From assembly GCA_008933995.1 (NCBI GenBank), contig WARS01000044.1:2438866-2502865 (forward strand): a stretch of 64,000 bases of DNA, in the 5' to 3' direction. Positions within the stretch are counted from its first letter, which is position 1; each line of letters opens with the position of its first letter. Of this stretch, positions 1 to 10,909 are shown one piece after another. The DNA is from Datnioides undecimradiatus. Taxonomy: Eukaryota; Chordata; Actinopteri; Lobotiformes; Datnioididae. The notes under the pieces are model-generated. The model had not been told where the DNA came from. It searched no databases and saw nothing but the letters and a program-made list of their open reading frames with translations. The position numbers and the translations under genes were made by a program.

Positions 1-21
1 ATAGTAAAACAGGATGCTTAC

Positions 22-129
22 GCTGCCTCTCTTGGCCAAGGAGTCGCCACAGTCAGCGGGAAGTGTCCGCTTACTGGACTTTTTCAGCTCGTGGTCACCC
101 GCATCCTCTATGATGGGCTCAAGCCTCGT
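22..129 (-). CDS. ubp1: ubp1 exon 8: 36-codon insert that distinguishes LBP-1b from LBP-1a
   Basis: Encodes residues 275-310, including [20 protein letters not shown] and ending GDSLAKRGS. It has exactly 36 codons, phase 0 at both ends, the acceptor TGCAG and the donor GTAAGC. In mammals a 36-residue insert of this sequence is present in LBP-1b and absent from LBP-1a. As I recall it carries a nuclear localisation signal, consistent with the basic KKSSKR seen here. It is probably a cassette exon in this fish too; that is inference. Confidence 0.9.
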
Positions 130-3100
130 CTGCACACAGACACAACAGCAGAGGTTAGCCAGCCAGCAACCAACACACAAACAGAACCAGGAACTCCGGG
201 AACAGACTGAGTCACAGAGTGCATAACCTGAAGTGTGACATATACGTGCAGGACATCGTTACATTGAAGCAAAAGTCTGTTTCACACATTTAAGCCTGGG
301 TTTTATGACTTACAGAGCATGTTTGCTGAATGCTTAATCATTAGCATTGTAGGAAATAAGGGTGCAGATGCTGTTTTATAGATCCTGTCCTATTGTCCAG
401 ACTGTCCTCAACAAACTGATCGTGAGAGGAGCTGCATCTTAAAATTGCTGCAAACCAGACTGCTGTCGCCAAGCAGCCATTGTATTCAGTTCATTTTACA
501 AGAAGACTAAAACCTGAGACTCTGAACAATCTTTCACTTTGACTGTCTTGTCGATTTGTATCATCACCATGTTTTGATGCTATGCAGATTGTTCTAAAAC
601 CTCTTCTGTGGTGATTTATTGATGAGGCTGTGAGAAGCTGAGCCGTCTTAACATCTGTGTGTCAGCTGCCAACAGTATTTTAATTCAAGAGCTGGAGGTT
701 TATGAGAGAAAACAAAACACATCTGAGCCAGAAAAACAAAAAAGAAAGATGGCAAAGGAATAATTTGAATTTCTGGCTCCTTGAATTAAAATAACTGCGG
801 TTTAATAGTTTGTTTTTCAAGGCTCTTTGAAAAGGATGAAACCAATATTTGTTTGCAGAGAATGAACTGGCAATAGGTTCAGTAATCATTCGATAATCAT
901 TACTTAAAATTAGATGTGACGATTTGCTGTTTTTCTTGTTTTTTCCTGTTTTACATCATCGTAAATTGAACATTTGACTTTTTGACTGATTTTGGCCAAA
1001 ATAAGCAGACAAATATTTTAACATGGATATCCCCCTATATCAATACTGATAATGGATGTTTGTTGGTACTTCAGCCTAGCTGATGCTGAACCATCTTTGG
1101 CGTAAGGCCTGGCAATCCTGAGCCGCTGTATACTGACCTCTGTCAGGATAGTGGTATCATAAGAAGGCTGGTACTTTTCCTTCTCTTGAGCTGTGCGTTT
1201 CTCCATCTTCTCCCTGTCAGTCTTTTGCTTGCGATCCGCCCCCTTTGGCTAAACAGGAATCAGAGTAGGAGATAGACAAAGAGGAAGAGGAAGACAGATT
1301 TAATTGCAGCGAGGGCCAACAGATGAGGTGGTGTAACACCCCAACATTTGAGAACGAGTGTGCACCTTAAAGACTTTGATTTGGCAGGAGGCAGAGTGGA
1401 GGTGCTCTGTGTACTCCCCACTCTCTCCCTGGGTGAACGTGTCGAATTGGATCCTGAAGGGGACGCCCTTCTCTCCACCGTGCTTCCTGGGTGTGAACTC
1501 TGTGCTGATGCAGTGCACCTGCAGACAGCGAGGAGACAAGAGGGCGAGTGTGATCAAAATGTGTGTTTGATGTGGAAATTCAGTGGCACGCCCAACAGAT
1601 GGCAGAAAAAAAGACTTGGTGTGGGTGTGGGTGTGTGTGTGTTACCTGCACAAAAACAGAAGTTCTTTTGTTCATGTCCCACAGGAACTCTGCCGCATTA
1701 AGCTGGGAGGGGTGAGTCTTGGGCTCCACAATACCCACTGACATTGGAATATCTGTCTCACACACATACAAACACATTTAAGCTCCAAATCACACACATG
1801 CACACACGGGAAGGTGTAAGTAAACATTTCTTGTCAGGCATCATTACCGATGTCGAGGAGACGGTCACCGGGACGATTCCACTTCCAGCCCTCAAGCTGC
1901 TGGTGCTCCGTGTACTGTAGCCGGCGGTCATGAAACACTACTCGCACTATGCTCTGCACACGCAGACACACGACATGTTAGGTATGTGGTGTAACTGACG
2001 TAAGAAGTGAGTGTTCTCCTGTCCAGCTGTCCTCTCACCTTCACCATTTTGTTGTTGAGCTCTGGTAACTCCCCTGGCTTCCTGTTGTCCAACATACGCA
2101 CCTCGTAAGACTGGCCTGAGACAGAGAGACAGATCACGAGGTTAAAACAAAGACAGAAACATGATGTGTGAGGTGGCAAAAAATAAGAGCCATTTCCACC
2201 AGGTCGTTTTTGGGCTGTTTCCAAACAAAAGCTGACACAACTGCAAAGAAATGTGTCTTTGGGAGCTTTGGTTGTTGATAAAAAATTGTGGCTATGAAAA
2301 AAAGTCCACAAACAGCAGGTTTAGAGCTTTGACAGTTAAAGACAAGATAAAGAAAATCAAGATTTTCTCTTGCCCTCCTTTGACCGATCTTATTTTTCTC
2401 TTTTGAGATTTCTCCATGCATAGAATATCCTACAAAAAGGCCCAAGCTTGTTTAATGTTTTGCTTCATTTCTAAAATATGTGGGTGGTGCAGATGAATGA
2501 CAGATCTTGATGACAAATCTATTTCTGCATCTGTCTATTTTTCTTTCCATTTAAATTCTGGTATTACAGGTTTTCTTTGTATCATCAGCCTGACGTAGAA
2601 GTCTGAACTTCTAGGGTGATTACTGCACAGATACCTCATGAAGTTGTGTCATGTAAAACCTACTAAAATCTTGAAAATGCCCCTGTTGTAAAGCTTTGAT
2701 TGTGGAAATGTCATCCAGGTTTTCAAGTGAACACAGAAGTATTTTAATCAGGTTCACACCATATTAATGAGGCTAATGAGTACATATTTACATCGCAGAA
2801 CCATTCCCTCAAACCATCAAACCTATACATTTGCAACAGTATAAACTGCGCCACTCTAGCCCAAAACATCAGTAAAGTGCATTCAGACCATCTCACATGG
2901 CCACTCTGCAGTTTGGAAAACATTTTGTTGCTTTTTAGCCGCTTAGTTCAGTACAACATTTGGGAATTTCACCTTGATGTGAATTCTGTTAAATCTGCTC
3001 TAAGTTCAATAAAAACTCTTAATAATTGACCTCTAACTTTGGTCTTGCAGTAATATACTGACATATGTTCCCAAATGTCATTAATAAGAAGATGTTGCTT

Positions 3101-6100
3101 GCTTCTGCATTCAGGTTTTTCCCTTCATGTGATATTAAATGAAGCAAATCACCATTTGTGCCACAATGAAATGAATCAGATTTAATGCCGCTGGTGGTTC
3201 ATAACATTGAAGTGCTGAGCAGAGGGAAGAGGAGTCTGCCATTTACATCAGCAATGGTTTCATTTTACAGTAATTATACTAATGTGCAATATATTAATGT
3301 GGTGATTATTTATTGATGTTAAATGATGGGTGTGTAGCCCTTGAGCACAAAGAAGAGGAAAGTGCATCAATGAACCATCAAGTACCAAAGTTATGGGCAG
3401 TTTTAGTCTTCCAAGTGGAAAAATAAAAGAAACTCATATTTAAAAACAAAATGAGGTGAAGTACAACCAACAGTTTCTCTTCACTATTGCCCGAATTGTT
3501 TGTCTCACCTTGGTTTAGGTATGTGAGCGTCTCGTCATGCAGCTTGACAGCAGGCGACGTGGCGGCACACAGCACATACTGGAATGGGGGATTTTTGGTC
3601 TCGTTTTCAGGGGGAAGGCTGGAGTCCTCCTGCTTAAAGATTGGCAGAGCCAGCACATCACTGAGAGAGAGAGAGAGAGAGAGAGAGCAAGAGAAAGAGA
3701 GAGAGATACAGAAAAGAAGAGAAACACACAGTCAGCATGGATGTGATGCAGAAAAGATGTGCGTGAAGAGAAACCCATCATAAAAGAACAGTTGTGGCAG
3801 CTTAAAAGTTTTCCATGAAGAGCTTAATTTTCTTGCCTCTGGACTCTCAGTGATTTGGCTTATTATTTATTAAAAACTCTAAGCTTTTATTGAACCTCAA
3901 ATACCATGTGGGATCCATCCTGGTGGCAACATAATCACTATGACCTCCCTAAAAGCAAAAAGCCTCTATTCCTCAAGACTGGATGTTCTTGTTTACCAAC
4001 TTTGCAATTATCTCTACAAACACATCAAATGGGTTTGTGCTGTTTAAACTGCCGCCTGCTTCACTTCTGGTAAGACAATACTTTACCTCCTCATAGTGTG
4101 GAATTATTAAATGGATCAGCTTATTTTAGAATAAGTGACGAAGGCTCTCCATCGATCAAATGGCTCTCTTATTATGTATGCATGAGGCCGCAGCAGGATA
4201 AATGAACAAAATCCCCCAGAGATAGCCTGAGCTGCTGACACACACTATCTCTCACACTTGGCAGCCAATCTAGACAACCAACCCATCTTCAGCTCACCCT
4301 GACAAATGCTGCAGGAGTGTCAACGGGGGCACAGTGAACAGGGGCATGTGTGTGTGCAGATCTCAGTGCCTGTGCAAAAAAAAAAAAAAAAAAAAGAATC
4401 CTATCCACGCAAAGAAATGCAGATCACGGCATCTCATTACCTGGAAAACTTTTTGGCAAGTCAAGATGCTTTTCTAAACCTGAGCCAGACTTTTTTAAAA
4501 AAAAACAACAAAAAACAGCCTGACAATTTCAAGACATTCCTGCAGCACCTTTCTCCAAACAACAAAGCCTCTCCAACAGCAACCTGCTGGATTTATTCAG
4601 TTTGAAATCACTTCTCTCTCTCTCAATATTGCTGCAGAGTGGGTGCCCAGACAGTGCCAACCAGAGTGCCACAGCCCTGTTAAACCCTGCTACCCAGGAA
4701 AACTACATCTGCTTCCTGAAATCTGAGGAGCTGGCTCCACTGACACACACTGAGACATTCTGTTCCTACCAGCTGCTGACTCCAAACATGCCTCACAAAC
4801 CCACCCTGACACCACAGATAGCACACTGCTTCTGGTGCCACTGACAAGCGTGTGCATGCACGCATGTGCGCGCCCACACACACACACACACACACACACA
4901 CTTAATTCACTTAGATGCAACCCATCACTTGAGTATTGGTAAACTTGCTCACACACCTACGTCACATTCAGATAAACACTGAAAGCAGTTGGCCGAAGAG
5001 GCTGCTGATAAGACACATACATGTCCTGGGAGCGTCTTGCCTTAATCAGACAAATATCATGACCTCGCATAACCTGTTACATAAACTGCACAGACCTACC
5101 AAGAGTTACTAATTGAACAGGTGGTTTACAACAGTAACACAGAGACATTATCAACAAGTAGGTCTGACTTACCAGCATACCCCTGATTGATAAGATGACA
5201 CACTTAGTAACAAACGGTGGATCACCTAAAACTTTACATGGAAGAACTTGTTAAATGACTGGATGCATTTCCCTGCATAGTGACAAACACTGTGTCAGCA
5301 GCAACTACAGCTAGGCATCATAAAAGTGTTAGATATCTATTGCAACCTGTACTGTAAACCTTGGCTTTACTCAGTACCAGAGTTTGGGGAATATAAACAA
5401 GTTTTAACGTGTTTTAAATGTAAAACTTTGAACACCGAAAATTCATAGCTGGTGTCAAAAACAGGAACTTAATCATCCCTGTGGTGAGATTGTTTTGTTA
5501 ATATGAGTCCAATCAAGAATTCAATGAGAACTTTGGAGACAAGATCCATTACAGTTTTTAGTCAAAAAGAAGCATCAAGAGCAGGTATTGAGTGCATGGC
5601 TAAGTTCTTAGGTTAGTTTACTTATGGGACATAAAGTCACTGTATGTAAGTTTCCTAACTTTTGGCATTATTTTAAGGCAAAGTTCCTTATTTAACAGGG
5701 AAGCATAATGCAGTTATATTAGAAGTAAGGCGAAGCCAACAGTGTAGCAGGAATCTAGCTGAACTTTAATAAACACAGATTGTCAGTCAGTAACAGACAT
5801 TGTGTCTTCACATCATTCCTCTACCAGGAACATAATGCAGAAAAACAAAGGTCGGTAAGAAATTACTTAGGCTGTACAACAAAGGAAAGAGGGGCTGAAG
5901 CTTCTCCCACCTCTACCTCCAAGTCAAATAACCCTGTTAGACACTTTTATAATTGAAAAACCCAAAATCTGACCAATCACCTAAAACATAATGCACAGCC
6001 TTTTATCTCCCCTGACCACAGGTCTTCACAAACAAAGCCATAGGCCTTCACTGATAACTGTGGGGTCAAAACAGGGCCTAAACTACAGACTTCCTCTGTG

Positions 6101-6541
6101 TTATCTTGAAACGCACACAATGTTTAGGTCTCCATTTAACCCTTAATCTGAGCAACAGGATGTGGCATATAAGTGACATATTTGCCACTTATAGAATAAG
6201 ACGTGTCCTTCCTTTGCTTTAGTGTGGGTTTAGAGAAATTCATCTTTGTCCCTGACCGTGGCACCCTACAATGACTGTCCTACTCCAAATCCCAAAACAA
6301 AGAGAAGCCATCACACTCAGTACAAAGAGAATAACACACATGCAGGGGGTGTAATGTTAACCCTTCCAGACTGAGTGTGTGTTGTATAAGCAAGCTTGGG
6401 TTGGCAAGTTGGCACCGTCTCTAACCTCATGCTGTAGGCTCCAGCCCCCAGCTCCTGCCCGATGCCGGACAGGCTGGCATCGAAGTCGTGCACCAGCCCC
6501 GACTCTATGGTGGCGTCGTCCATCTTCAGCACCCAGGCCAT
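22..6541 (-). CDS. ubp1: ubp1 (upstream-binding protein 1 / LBP-1), 5' eight coding exons, partial
   Basis: This is a sequence-specific transcription factor of the CP2/Grainyhead family that acts in the nucleus as an oligomer. Coding exons joined on the minus strand are 6541-6426, 3660-3509, 2115-2039, 1953-1848, 1752-1646, 1518-1366, 1248-1138 and 129-22, giving 930 bases or 310 codons with consistent phases. The protein starts [15 protein letters not shown] and continues through the family hallmarks [55 protein letters not shown] and [18 protein letters not shown], all within the CP2 DNA-binding region. The last exon in the window is specific to UBP1 and absent from TFCP2 as I know it, and clasp2 next door matches human UBP1-CLASP2 synteny. 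Human UBP1 is about 540 residues, so roughly 40 percent, including the SAM-like oligomerisation part, lies off the left edge. The gene call is very secure. Confidence 0.96.
130..1137 (-). other. ubp1 intron 7; no gene seen
   Basis: AT-rich intron between coding exons 7 and 8. It contains a likely old interspersed repeat at about 870-1020, listed separately. I see nothing else in it; the short open frames here have no coding character. Confidence 0.7.
870..1020 (+). repeat. Possible relic of a common teleost interspersed repeat (copy A)
   Basis: Contains GTGACGATTTGCTG, CATCGTAAATTGAACATTTG and a run ending GGCCAAAATAAGCAGAC. It resembles from memory a repeat common in fish introns and 3' UTRs, and its reverse complement resembles copy C. 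Family not named. Confidence 0.4.
1138..1248 (-). CDS. ubp1: ubp1 coding exon 7
   Basis: Encodes residues 238-274, the highly charged [17 protein letters not shown] stretch followed by [14 protein letters not shown]. It has 37 codons and phase 0 at both ends. The donor is GAG/GTCAGT. Confidence 0.94.
1366..1518 (-). CDS. ubp1: ubp1 coding exon 6
   Basis: Encodes residues 187-237, starting [18 protein letters not shown] and ending [11 protein letters not shown]. It is phase 0 at both ends with 51 codons, and forms the end of the core DNA-binding region. Confidence 0.95.
1646..1752 (-). CDS. ubp1: ubp1 coding exon 5
   Basis: Encodes residues 151-186, with [18 protein letters not shown] and [17 protein letters not shown]. 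The donor is CAG/GTAACA, directly followed in the transcript by short CA-rich sequence. Confidence 0.94.
1848..1953 (-). CDS. ubp1: ubp1 coding exon 4
   Basis: Encodes residues 116-151, with [19 protein letters not shown] followed by [11 protein letters not shown]. This is the most conserved segment of the CP2 DNA-binding domain. The exon ends at a GTAATG donor, one base into an Asp codon. Confidence 0.95.
2039..2115 (-). CDS. ubp1: ubp1 coding exon 3
   Basis: Encodes residues 90-115, with [12 protein letters not shown] and [11 protein letters not shown]. This part of the CP2 DNA-binding region is nearly identical to the human family members. The acceptor is TCTCAG and the donor is AAG/GTGAGA. 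Confidence 0.94.
2116..3508 (-). other. ubp1 intron 2; no gene seen
   Basis: AT-rich intronic sequence between coding exons 2 and 3. No conserved reading frame and no RNA gene that I recognise. Confidence 0.7.
3509..3660 (-). CDS. ubp1: ubp1 coding exon 2
   Basis: Encodes residues 39-90, with [14 protein letters not shown] and the [18 protein letters not shown] block. The acceptor CTCTCAG abuts a long CT-rich microsatellite that serves as its polypyrimidine tract. The donor GTGAGA splits a Gly codon. Confidence 0.95.
3663..3707. repeat. GA/CT microsatellite at the ubp1 exon 2 acceptor
   Basis: Near-perfect GA array on plus, ending two bases from the exon start. In the transcript it forms the acceptor polypyrimidine tract. 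Confidence 0.9.
4874..4901. repeat. (CA)14 microsatellite
   Basis: Perfect CA array on plus in ubp1 intron 1. Confidence 0.95.
6426..6541 (-). CDS. ubp1: ubp1 coding exon 1 with start codon
   Basis: Encodes residues 1-39. The ATG at 6541 was chosen because MAWVLKM is the conserved start of UBP1 and TFCP2. The base at +4 is G, but -3 is C, so the Kozak context is only moderate. The exon ends in the middle of a Ser codon (AG) at a GTTAGA donor. Confidence 0.95.
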
Positions 6542-6814
6542 CGGCCCTAGCTCCTTGTCCTCGGCTTCTACTCGGAGGGCCGCCAGCTTGCTTCAGGTAC
6601 GAGAGGTCGGCTAGCGAGGAAGTGGGCTCTGCAGCTTCTGAGTGACGCCGTGAGAGGAAAGTTATGCTGCTAGCCCGCTAGCCGCTCCTTGGCAAGCTGG
6701 GCAGGAGAATCGGTAGCTTTCCGCAGAGACTGGATGTGTCGCCATATCTCCACTCGGAATTTTTTTGGAGGAGCTATAGTCACACAACACGGTGCTCCAC
6801 AACTGGCAGACTGT
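6542..6814 (-). other. ubp1: ubp1 5' UTR part of the start-codon exon
   Basis: Upstream of the ATG there is a good acceptor in the transcript sense (TTACTTTCAG) with the exon beginning at 6814. The start-codon exon is therefore probably preceded by a non-coding exon. This is inferred from splice-site sequence only. Confidence 0.5.
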
Positions 6815-6973
6815 CTGAAAGTAACGATAAGTTAGAGTCCACTCAGCTAACAAATGTTAGTCGTGACTGAAGGTGCGAGCTGATTGTCAGCATGCTAACG
6901 TTAGCTAACTGCTAGCTAGCCTTACAAAGGCAACTTAAGCAAGCTAGCATAAATCCAGCAGCTCGGTTGTTAC

Positions 6974-7400
6974 CTCAAGCACAGCGTCTTAAAGCAGTCT
7001 AGCTAATGTTAGCCCAACAAAATGCCACAAGCAGAGAAGATGATTTTGTTTTAGTCCACACGCCGCATCCCACGCAGCGTCCGCACAGCTGTTGCTACCT
7101 AGCTATCAGGCTAACTAGCATCAACTTCACTTGCTTTCAATCAACTGTGTGATGTCCGGTGACCTAAGAGCAGCTCTCATCTGGCGCTCCCTGTACCATC
7201 CCAGACCGCTCTCCTCTTCTCATCGCGGTTCTGGAAATCACCGCTAAGCCATCCACTTCTGTAGAAGCAGTCCCTTAACCATCCAAAGTGCAGCGGTTGA
7301 CACAAAACCAGGCATCAACATGGCTCCCCCAGCATACAGACTGTCGGTCTGTAAAGCCTGCAGGGCTGCCACCACCAGCCTCAGGAAGGATGCCAGGACG
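6974..7400 (-). other. ubp1: Candidate non-coding first exon of ubp1; 5' end uncertain
   Basis: A donor in the transcript sense (CTTGAG/GTAACA) ends an exon at 6974, which would leave a 159-base intron before the acceptor at 6814. Two CCAAT boxes at 7407-7458 lie upstream, where promoter elements would be expected. A second possible donor (ACACACG/GTATGA, exon end 7718) suggests an alternative first exon at about 7.7-7.9 kb. Confidence 0.4.
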
Positions 7401-7406
7401 GCTGTC

Positions 7407-7458
7407 AGCCAATCACAGCCCGCCTTCCGTGCCCAGCGCAGGGGTACTAGCCAATCAG
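7407..7458. promoter_or_regulatory. Twin CCAAT boxes of the ubp1 promoter
   Basis: AGCCAATCAC (7407-7416) and AGCCAATCAG (7449-7458) lie 42 bases apart in a CpG-rich stretch upstream of the candidate ubp1 first exon. The sequence matches NF-Y sites, which work in either orientation. Assignment to ubp1 is inference. Confidence 0.45.
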
Positions 7459-8124
7459 AGGCCTTCGAGCTTCCGTCATTGTGTCCAACAGTGGCTGCGC
7501 TCTGCCTCCCAGAAACTATAATGCATCTACAAAGTCATTACTGTCAACAACGGTGATCGCTGAAATAAACGCAACCTACCCAAACAGTGATAAAAGCCAA
7601 AACTGAGAGAAAGCGATGATAAAATAGTTATAATCATTTGTTGAGAATTTACAGACACTGCGAGGCTATAAACCTAACTAAATAAACATGTCAGTCTGAG
7701 GTGTGCGAGGTTCATACCGTGTGTAACTGCTGCCGCTGTGTCTCTGTACGGGGGCTCGGAAGTTTTCGGTGTATGGCTGCCAGAACAACATGGTGTCCTC
7801 TCAACACCTGTCGCTGCGTTGCGGCTTACTCCAAATGAACACGACTCAGCCCGGAACCGACGAGGTCCAACCCGGAGCTCATGTTTGTGTCATCAGTGCT
7901 GAAGAGACGCTTTCGCCACAGAAATTGGTTGCACACTTGTCTGGTTAATAATTGTCCACAGGTCGACGGCAGACCCCTGGACGTGGCACGCGGTCAAGTA
8001 GTCTCTGGGTAGCAAAGTTTTTTCTGAGCAGGACACGCGCTATTTTGGCCTGAGGAGGGGGAAGACCCGCCTCATGGCTTAATTATTGTCCCCATGTCTG
8101 ACTTCTCAAGACAGTCCAGGGTAT

Positions 8125-8147
8125 GGACGTCAGTTCACGGACGTCAG
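8125..8147 (+). promoter_or_regulatory. Tandem CRE-like motif, two copies of GGACGTCAG
   Basis: GGACGTCAG occurs at 8125-8133 and 8139-8147, a 14-base period. It resembles the CREB/ATF site TGACGTCA with one mismatch. It lies upstream of ubp1 and downstream of clasp2. Confidence 0.3.
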
Positions 8148-8149
8148 AC

Positions 8150-9365
8150 TGTAGTGCAACCCAGCATCAAACCAAATGAGCCAAAATCTATTTGTAAAAC
8201 CTTAAATTAATTATTATGAGAACATTTTCTCAAAGCATCAAAATGAGACTACTAAGAATACAAAATACATTTTTAACACATTATAAGAATGCAGATGCTC
8301 TAATGTGTACTTTAGTAAAGTACAAGTATCTTACTGTATTTAGTTACTTGCCACCACTGTATGGTGTTTTTGAGGACAGATATTCACTGCAGGGACTTGA
8401 TTTACAGGTCAGGCTGGTGCTGTTTCTGGGAGCCTCTTTAGCTGCATCTAAGTTTACAGCCCAGAGAACATATGCATACATGAAATTCAACACCACTTTC
8501 TTAAATAGCTGTTGCATGAGACATAAATGTTGTGTATTTTGCATTGAGTGTTTGGATTAGTCTGCTTTATTAGCTAGTTAATGTTTTAGTTAACACTCCT
8601 GGCTATAAACAAAATATAATGGTGGTTCTTGAAATAAAACAATTTTTCAAGTAACTTATTTGTTTAGCAGAAAATAACCCTTTTCAGCTGTGAGGATTAT
8701 TTTGTCTTTCAAGACAGTAAATTGAACACATTTGGCTTTTTTTTTTATGGCTACCTGGAAAAACAATGTTCATGCTTAAGAAATCCTGATTTGCATTTTA
8801 CATCACACTCAGATATTTTATCATATGAATAAGGAATACAATTAGAAGAGTCATTGTTATTCTATAAATATCAAAATGAATGCATGTCCACTTTAACCAA
8901 GATTTGTTTTTCATTTGAAGGGTTTGTGGATACACACAGAAGGACAAGTATTCAGTATTTCATAAGGCCAAAAGCAAAATTGGAGTCAAATCTCACACAG
9001 GTACAAAATATTTTGTGTAACATTTTTTGGCCTTATCCCCTTTTTCATCTGATGACCTTAGATTCATTATTTTGGAATTATTTCCCTTAAAGTGTAGAGG
9101 TGATCCAAAAAAGACAATGATTTGAATTTCAGTGTCTTTCTGGTTTTATGGTACAGCCGGACATAGCAGGTCTTTAGAAAATAGACTAGAGTTTCTTTAC
9201 CACTGATTCTAGGTCAGTTTACAACCACAAGTCTTAAGAGTTGAATTGCATGTGCATCACTGCAAGCAGTAATGACCAGCATATTTGATATATTCCTTCT
9301 GCCATGAACATTTCACCATGGGACTCTTTTTCACCGTAGAAATCAAAAGAAGCGGCGGTCCTCGT
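8150..9365. other. Intergenic spacer between clasp2 3' end and ubp1 5' end
   Basis: AT-rich. A possible old repeat fragment lies near 8680-8760. No conserved reading frame and no tRNA-like structure was seen. Confidence 0.6.
8680..8760 (+). repeat. Possible relic of the same interspersed repeat (copy B)
   Basis: AGCTGTGAGGATTATTTTGT and AGACAGTAAATTGAACACAT resemble the same consensus as copy A. Short and diverged. Confidence 0.3.
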
Positions 9366-9385
9366 GATCTGTACAAGTTCTTCAT

Positions 9386-9391
9386 TTTATT
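9386..9391 (-). terminator. clasp2: clasp2 polyadenylation signal AATAAA
   Basis: AATAAA on the minus strand (TTTATT on plus). It is the only canonical hexamer I found on this strand downstream of the clasp2 stop codon and before the ubp1 promoter. Cleavage would be expected at about 9365-9375, giving a 3' UTR of about 1.45 kb. Confidence 0.65.
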
Positions 9392-10124
9392 GTAAGCACA
9401 GCTTTGTAAATGCACGGAGGAAACACAACAGTGAAAACTAGAATGTTACAAGAAGAGGAAGGAAAGAAAGACACGAAGAGGAGAAGAGGGTGACATGACA
9501 GTTTTTTCAGAGCTGTAAATAATACATTTCTACAAATTTCTCAGCTGAGAAAACATAAGTGTGAGAGAGAGACTACGGCACGCGCAACAGAGAGAGAGAA
9601 AATAAAAACAAGGATGGGCACAGGTGCGCTCATGCACCCCCCATATGACTCTCCTAAATGACACTGTTATTGGATATTCCATTTTAATATCATATATAGA
9701 TACATATCCACTATGTGATAATAAGCCATATCCTGTCATTCTTCAATTAGTAAACAGCGCGCACCCATTATTTCCTCCCCATGTTGCCCAGAAGTGGACT
9801 GATCAAAGATGAGTGGGGACAATCGGAGGACATTGGAGGATTTTTCTGAGAGGGGTGGACATCGTTCACATTAATTTAAAACCCCAGTCACACTGTTCTG
9901 GCTGTCAATAGGAGCCCAATAAAAAGTTCTTTTTAAAATTTAGTCTCATGCATAGCCAAGCACACAACGCCTCCTATACTTTGGAATCTGCCTATGTACT
10001 GTGTTTGCTATGAGCAGGCATGACCCACTGTGACGTGTCGTGTTAGTGCTGCGCAGGGTCGATCGGTCGTACCTTTCAGGCTAATCAGCACCTTTTTGAA
10101 AGAGAGAAAGTGTGTGTGTTTATG

Positions 10125-10125
<1 letters not shown>

Positions 10126-10173
<48 letters not shown>
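10126..10173. repeat. (AG)24 microsatellite in the clasp2 3' UTR
   Basis: A perfect AG dinucleotide array on plus, read as CU in the clasp2 mRNA. A polypyrimidine tract of this kind is a potential PTBP site. Confidence 0.95.
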
Positions 10174-10176
<3 letters not shown>

Positions 10177-10831
10177 CTCCAGGCATTAAAATCCGCTGCA
10201 GTAAAACCTCATTGTGTAAAATAAATCCAAACTATGACACAATGTAAATTTACATTCCTGTCTGACTGGCCCCAGTTACTCGCTGATCAAGAAAGACACA
10301 CGGCGGCACCATTCGTTCGTCTCAGCCCTGTTCTGTGAACCTTAACCCCCCCCCAAAAAATGAGAACCATGCAGTTGCACCTCTTCCTGTTGACATTGAG
10401 ATGTTACTCAGAGGGGATACCGATGTGTTCGGGACATAAAGGAGCAGGAGAGGACGGACATTTCATATCTTCATTCTTGAGTGATTAGTGACTGGGTGTA
10501 ATATGTGACCATTTATGTTTAATCCAAACTTAAAAGGTTCAGTTCAGTCTGAGATCAGAGTGGATCCCCAGCGATGGTCAGAGGGACTACAACACTCCTC
10601 TCCTCTGCACCACAACTCCCATCTTGCAGTGGGACAGGAAATGTATGAGGACTGTGTGTACTTGTGTGTGGAAGCGTATGTGTGAATGAAAGCAGTTTGC
10701 TCCTGTGTCAGAGTGTTAGGATGTATGTTTTTGTTCTCGGCCTGTGTGGCTGTGAGCTCATGACCAGATGTTTATGTTTGGTGGGCAGATTTGCAGTTCT
10801 GTGGTTGCCCTGTGGGAGGGCGCTGTTTCTC

Positions 10832-10909
10832 CTATAGGCCCTCAGATGGGGGTTCGCTGCCGCTGGAGCCGGACTGGGCACGCTTGATGTACAGATTTAA
10901 CAGCTTCAG
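10832..10909 (-). CDS. clasp2: clasp2 exon 45 with stop codon
   Basis: Residues 1532-1556, [12 protein letters not shown] then [13 protein letters not shown] and a TAG stop. [10 protein letters not shown] is the conserved end of all CLASPs; the tail after it differs from human. Acceptor TTTGTAG. Confidence 0.96.
   Translation of the reverse strand: MKLLNLYIKRAQSGSSGSEPPSEGL

Larger units (their letters stand above)
3661..6425 (-). other. ubp1 intron 1; microsatellites only
   Basis: The largest visible ubp1 intron. It holds a GA/CT repeat abutting the exon 2 acceptor (3663-3707), an A-run near 4376-4395 and a CA array at 4874-4901. The rest is AT-rich sequence without recognisable elements. 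Confidence 0.7.
6820..8060. promoter_or_regulatory. CpG-rich promoter region of ubp1
   Basis: CpG dinucleotides are clearly denser here than in the surrounding introns. The stretch surrounds the ubp1 leader and includes GCTAGC / TAACGTTA words at 6890-6925 and 7000-7130. I could not compute an observed/expected CpG value by hand. Confidence 0.55.
9370..10831 (-). other. clasp2: clasp2 3' UTR
   Basis: Runs from the TAG stop at 10832-10834 to the polyadenylation signal at 9386-9391. It contains a long AG array on plus (CU in the RNA) at 10126-10173 and a C-run on plus near 10347. Its length is inferred from the signal, not from transcripts. Confidence 0.65.

Noticed and set aside
22-6541. Alternative call of the left gene as tfcp2
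   Set aside because: The RLEPIIEDA...SLAKRGS exon is a UBP1 feature, and TFCP2 is not next to CLASP2 in vertebrates as I know them.
7288-7556. Two 77-78 codon open frames on plus near the ubp1 promoter
   Set aside because: They lie in CpG-rich promoter sequence, overlap each other in different frames and resemble no known protein.
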